This document shows, piece by piece, positions 59,757-64,000 of a stretch of DNA of 64,000 nt. Position 1 is the stretch's first letter, and each line of letters opens with the position of its first letter. Source of the stretch: Chiua virens (lineage: Eukaryota; Basidiomycota; Agaricomycetes; Boletales; Boletaceae). Made by a program: the position numbers and the translations under genes. Location of the stretch: NCBI GenBank assembly GCA_019787685.1, contig JAHNUO010000011.1, forward strand, positions 1,054,001-1,118,000, given 5' to 3'. The notes beneath the pieces are model-generated. The model was not told the origin of the DNA and ran no database searches. It was given only the letters and a program-made list of their open reading frames with translations.

Positions 59757-62032
59757 TCAATGCCACCGCTTTGGTTTCTTCTTCCGCGTATCTGCACCCT
59801 CCCAAACCGAACGATTCTTGGACTTGGCTTTCCCAAGTGCGGATGGGCCAGCAATCCTTAGACCGTCAACGTATAAACCTTTGTTCTTGTCCGTCCGGGT
59901 GCTTTGCTCGTATGCCTGCGTGAATTTCCTTGGGAATCTTGTCAGAGGCGGTATTGAAAGACCGAAACACTCGGATGACCAGGACGAAATACCCGCGAAG
60001 ACGTCGTTGGGTTGCAATCGCAATGCAGGCGTGAGGGGGAGGTAATATCCTAGCAAGGAAGCAGCCGTAAGCCGAATATCAGCGGTGTCTACGCGGTGCT
60101 GTATCTCGGCGAACGCAGCCTTACAGCTCTCGGTGGTCGGCGCGCACAAGTCTGGGGAAAACGAGGCCAGTTGGCGATCGAGAACGCAGATGGGGAGCGA
60201 TTTGATGGGGAGGCTGGTCAGCTGCCAGTTCATGTATCCTGCTTCCCAAGGTAGCGTCAGCAAATCTGCGCGCACGACGGGTCCGCCATCCGCCTTTCCA
60301 AAGGAATTGACGCCTCGAGCCATTCTCCCAATCCGGTGGATATAAAGCGCCTCCTTGCTTGGAATACCAATCTGAACGACTCTTGTCACCCCGGGATAGT
60401 CCACCTCTCTTGCACTGATGTCTGAGCTGACCAATACGGTCGAGCAGGGGTTTGGGATACTTCCAGCCTTGCGAAACAAAACCCGCGCCCGATCCCTCTC
60501 CGACTGCTTCATTTTCGGATGCATCGTCATGACCTCTGTACTGGCACCAGGTAACACTTTCTCAGCAAGGGAGCGTAGTAGCATCGAGAACAGTTTCGTC
60601 ATCTGGACGGTGGGACAGAACACGATCACCTTTGAACTTGGACCGCGTATAAGCTGATCGTGTGCAAGTAGCTTTATCAGGGTCGGAAGTTGGTCGGAGG
60701 CAGTCGGGCACTGAGTGTGGAATTGTTCAATGTGATTGTGTGTTGTAGGCTCATTATCAGAAGGTACAGGGTGTTTCGTCTGGGCTACGCATTCTGCATC
60801 TTGGTGCGGTGTTAGAACTGATCCTGGTGCTGCAGCGTTGATGAAGATATGACTCGGAGATAGAATCCAAGAGGAAAGCTGTCGGACGGCTCGGGGCATA
60901 GTGGCACTAAATAGGAAAGTCTGGCGAACGGGGGGCGGAGGAAGGAAGGAAACAATTGCGTCGATATCGTCGCGGAATCCCATAGAGAGGAGTGTATCTG
61001 CCTCATCAAGAATCAACTAACTACCCGTTAGCAGAGGATCACGCAAATTCAACACACGGAAACTTACCAAAGGACAGTCCTTGAATCCTTGTCGAAACTC
61101 TGGCTCGTTGGTCAAAAGGTCCCTGAGCCGCCCAGGGGTCGCAACTACAATGTCCCGTGGTGATTCCATCCAGTCCCTCAGCTGCCGCTGTTTCCCTGAT
61201 CCTCCAACAAGCAACTGCACTTCAAAGTCCTTTTGATGCATCGTAAGCTTCTGGGCATCGTTCGCGATCTGTATAGCAAGTTCCCTTGTAGACGCAAGGA
61301 TAAGAGGGCCCACGGAGCCACGTCTGTACGCGACTCTGGCGCGTCCTGCAATGTGAGGTGAACTTTCAAGCCCGGCATTGACCACAGCAAGTTTTGCGCG
61401 ATGTTGGACGTGATTGAGCCGAGACACGATGGCTGGGATGAGGTATGCAAAGGTCTTTCCGGTGCCTGTTTTGGCTCGTACAAGGATATCACGAGGAAAA
61501 CTGCAGTCTACGACAGGTGGCTTCAAGTTTGATGGGATGTGAGTGGGAACGGTTAGAGGGACAATGCCTTCTGGATCCCATGGGCGAACAAGACAAGGCA
61601 AGAGAGCCATGACGCGCTCTTGAACTGGTGTCATTTTGTGAAGTTGGAGGGAGTGAACTGTGAGTGCCATGAACGTGTCGTTGTCTATCAGGCACTCCAG
61701 ATATTTGAAGGATAAGGAGTCTTCGTTCGCATCGTTTATCTTGTTGTTTTGGTCTCGCATATCACTTGTCCAAGCGGTGTCTATGCTGAATCCATTACTT
61801 TCATCAGAAGCTACGTTTTCTCTCTTTGGAAGTGGTACTGTAGATCTGGGTGAAAACACGACACTGTTTAGGTGCGTGCCATGGCTGCGACAAGCTAAAG
61901 TTATTTGGGTTAGCCAGTGTCCACGGACAGCAGGAAGAAATTCACAGACTCACCAGACACTATCAGCCTGTTCTTCGCGGATACGGAACTCGTCGCGCGA
62001 CGTACAACCTCACAGAACAACCGTACTGGCAT
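59757..62032 (-). CDS. DEAD-box RNA helicase, probably mitochondrial (Mss116-like)
   Basis: This ATP-dependent RNA helicase probably helps splicing or RNA turnover in mitochondria. The first exon, from ATG at 62032 (MPVRLFCEVVRRATSSVSAK then NRLIVSA), splices in phase across about 61960-61896 to CRSHGTHLNSVVFSPRSTV. It is rich in Arg/Ser with almost no acid, as in a mitochondrial presequence. Motifs: HKMTPVQERVMALLP (Q motif), VRAKTGTGKTFAYLIP (I), LASTRELAIQIANDAQ (Ia, with S for the usual P), LLVGGSGKQRQ, IVVATPGRLRDLL (Ib), then across an intron LILDEADTLLSMGFRDDID (II), FLFSATMPRAVRQL (III), KVIVFCPTVQMT (IV), VLVSSDISAREVDYPGVTRV (V) and YIHRIGRMARGVNSFGKA (VI; Arg retained). A C-terminal extension of about 170 residues ends in basic RKKKPKRWH before TGA 59757-59759. 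Confidence 0.9.
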
Positions 62033-62075
62033 CGTGAGGAAGTGACAAAACACGAACGTTACGTAAACATTTGAC

Positions 62076-62085
62076 AAAAAAAAAA
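62076..62085 (-). terminator. Pol III terminator (T10) of tRNA-Gly
   Basis: A run of ten A on the plus strand is a run of ten T on the tRNA strand, 13 bases after the tRNA 3' end. A run of T this long is an effective RNA polymerase III stop. Confidence 0.8.
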
Positions 62086-62098
62086 GAGAAATCTGTTA

Positions 62099-62169
62099 TG
62101 CATTAAGAGGGAATCGAACCCCCGGCGGGTCGATGGCAACGACCCAGGTTACCACTACCCCATTAATGC
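62099..62169 (-). tRNA. tRNA-Gly (anticodon GCC)
   Basis: The minus strand folds into a cloverleaf: acceptor GCATTAA pairs with TTAATGC, the anticodon arm is GGTCG-TTGCCAT-CGACC with anticodon GCC, and the T-arm is GGGGG-TTCGATT-CCCTC with one G-T pair. The B box GGTTCGATTCC and an A-box region with GTAGTGGTA are present. The discriminator base is A. There is no intron. The length is 71 bases with the discriminator. Confidence 0.93.
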
Positions 62170-62646
62170 GATGTTCTTCCATCTATACATGTTAGGTGAT
62201 AATGCCCAGTAAGAGATAATGTTTCGAATCAAGAAAGTATTGAAATGACTGCTCTTGTGACATGTGACCCTGAATGCTGCATATAGCGCATTACCTGGCC
62301 CAGAGTCCTACTCCGTGACAGCGTTGTCTCTAAATTCACCATCCCACCATCATGATTTCAACTCATCTCCTAGCATCACATCTCGAATCTGATTCTCGAT
62401 TGAAATGGAATATCATACTAGAAACCTCCAGCTTCAGTTGCATGCTAGCGCGGACTCCGTTGGATTATCATATATATTATCATTGGATGCGGGTGACCAT
62501 TTTGTGTGGAAATTTACCGTAAAGGTACACAGTGGTGTACCCCGAATGTATATACAGATCGGGATCCTATACTATTACCCTCCGAGTCGAGAAAAAAATG
62601 ATACGAAGCTACAAGTTATAGTACAGTAAAATAAGATGGATGTGAT
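62170..62646. other. Intergenic, no gene seen
   Basis: AT-rich sequence with no supported gene between the tRNA and the membrane protein gene. Confidence 0.4.
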
Positions 62647-64000
62647 TCAACATGGGAACGTAGTGAATCCCGAGGACCATCTGCTCGGCCCCGCCGAACT
62701 TTCCTCTGTCAATAGCATGGAGTCGACATGATATCCGGACACGGCGGGGAGGTTGAAAGAATTGTCAGATATCTCTACCAAAATCTCACCTTCCATCGCA
62801 CCCGGTCGCCAGTGAACACGGCTCAGCTCTGCATGGTTGAGAAGCCACTTCGGGTCTACGTGCATGGTCGCGGCTAACGACTTGAGGCGCAGCATTGCAC
62901 GGCACACCGAAATGACCGTGAATGCGACAACGATATCCCTGGAACCATCGAACCAAGTCAAGATCTGGCGTGGTGCGCATATTGGTGGGTGAAACCTTAC
63001 CCTCCAATAAGCGCTGTTTCGTACACCTTTGGGGTCGAAAACCGTTACTAAAAATCCAGGGTAATGGAAGTGTGCGAATACTTGCCGGAAGCTGAGAAAT
63101 ATCCGTGAACGTGGACCCGATTGTAACAAACAAAAGGGATCCTAGTACACCAATGAGTTGCATGAACTTCACCTACGTGCAGTGTCTTACCTAGTGCACA
63201 TGCATACATGAACATTCCCCTATTAGGGCTGGTGTAAGTGGCTCTTAAACATATATGATTGTTTTCAATCACTTACTCCTTCAAGAACCGCCAAAGGAGG
63301 GTGTCCTTTCGCAAATATTTGGGAGTCATCATGAACCGATAGACTTTTAGCGCAAATAAGAAGCTGTGGAGAAACAAGGACGGGACATAGAACCACGCGA
63401 TCACAGACGTGCGGTCAGATTGTATGTTTTGAACTACTTTTTCCAGGAACTCCCACAAAGTACCCGTGAGTATCCCGGTGGCCACGGTACTAGCAAGAAA
63501 GGCCGTGACAACAAGAGCCCTGATGACTGAGCTATGGGTAAACATGTACCACACGCGTATTGTGATAGCAGCTAATGGATTCGTAGTGAAGATAAATTGT
63601 GAGTTTTCACTAAAAAAAAATTTCAACGCGCCTTGACAGAATAGCATTGCAACTATCAGGACACCGAATGCCAAGAAAACGCGAGGAATGCTTCCGAGAA
63701 GCTTATCAGCAATCTAGAAGCGACACACATGCCAGTACCTACGACTGGATGGAGAAGCCATAATCAGAATGATTCCAGGATTAATGCTAGGAAAGGCCAC
63801 TGACATTGATATGACTGTCATAGTTGCCTATAGCGGCGTCAGTAAAGCGTTGAAATTTGACCAGTCTTTACTATCTCACTTATGCCCGTAATCCTGAGGA
63901 AGCAGTTTATCAACTAGTCGACTGATAAGAGACTCGCTTACACTGCATGTGCGAAACCCAAATATCGTATCTTAGTCATGTCTGTTAGCAGGCGGAATAG
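62647..64000 (-). CDS. Multi-pass membrane protein, 5' end beyond window
   Basis: Several minus-strand exons belong together. From the right edge: TKIRYLGFAHAV (near 63980-63940); MSVAFPSINPGIILIMASPS (near 63815-63750); IADKLLGSIPRVFLAFGVLI and VAMLFCQGALKFFFS (63715-63610); then QFIFTTNPLAAITIRVWYMF, LVVTAFLASTVATGILTGTL, VIAWFYVPSLFLHSFLFALK and RYLRKDTLLW-like KYLRKDTLLWRFLKE (63600-63275). The next exon has FMQLIGVLGSLLFVTIGST (about 63165-63110), and the last DIVVAFTVISVCRAMLRLKS with LAATMHVDPKWLLNHAELSR and a soluble tail ending at 62647. About six helices are evident. The pattern resembles a large family of Rhizoctonia-type membrane proteins of unknown role related to the DUF6533 group. 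The first exons are outside the window. Confidence 0.65.

Overview
The window looks like nuclear DNA of a basidiomycete fungus, most likely an agaricomycete close to Rhizoctonia/Ceratobasidium. That guess rests on very short, frequent GT-AG introns (about 45-70 bases), a NACHT-WD40 NLR-type gene, a DUF6533-type membrane protein, paired cellulases, and housekeeping genes with fungal domain layouts. Genes lie on both strands and are split by many introns, so every coding span here covers exons plus introns. Exon joins were worked out by eye from splice consensus and family motifs.

Positions 1-17,000 are an accessory region. It holds three paralogous MFS permeases of the allantoate-permease (Dal5) class: a 5'-truncated pseudogene (1-2230, +), a nearly intact copy (3068-5811, +) and an intact-looking inverted copy (13642-16367, -). 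Between them lie a NACHT-WD40 gene (6349-10480, -) with a frameshift, whose 3' end is fused to the terminal intron and exon of a fourth permease copy, an EI24-like membrane protein gene (11168-12482, +) and a foldback inverted repeat of about 560 bases (12655-13215).

Positions 17,500-29,200 start with the SWR1-complex gene SWC5. Decayed F-box/LRR and unidentified fragments follow, then two copies of a GC-rich interspersed repeat (a third lies near 52.9 kb) and a 1.1-kb pogo/Fot1-like transposon deletion derivative with clear TIRs and a TA duplication. The part closes with a small zinc-finger gene and a Bin3/MePCE RNA methyltransferase gene.

Positions 29,400-40,000 hold minus-strand housekeeping genes: a ubiquitin-specific protease, histidinol-phosphate aminotransferase (HIS5) and CIA1, interrupted by another MFS pseudogene. 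Positions 40,800-48,800 hold a DUF6533-type membrane protein and a convergent GH5 endoglucanase / GH1 beta-glucosidase pair for cellulose breakdown.

Positions 49,200-64,000 hold nucleoporin SEH1, a tandem segmental duplication (a mitochondrial-carrier-like gene plus the first exon of a glyoxylate/hydroxypyruvate reductase gene), CTP synthase, a probably mitochondrial DEAD-box helicase, a tRNA-Gly(GCC) and a multi-pass membrane protein gene running off the right edge.

I did not find a convincing new multi-gene system. The most unusual things are structural: the NLR/permease chimera joined at a splice donor, the duplication that strands a lone first exon, the foldback element, GC-AG introns conserved between permease paralogs, and a possible 22-base intron or frameshift in the Bin3-like gene.
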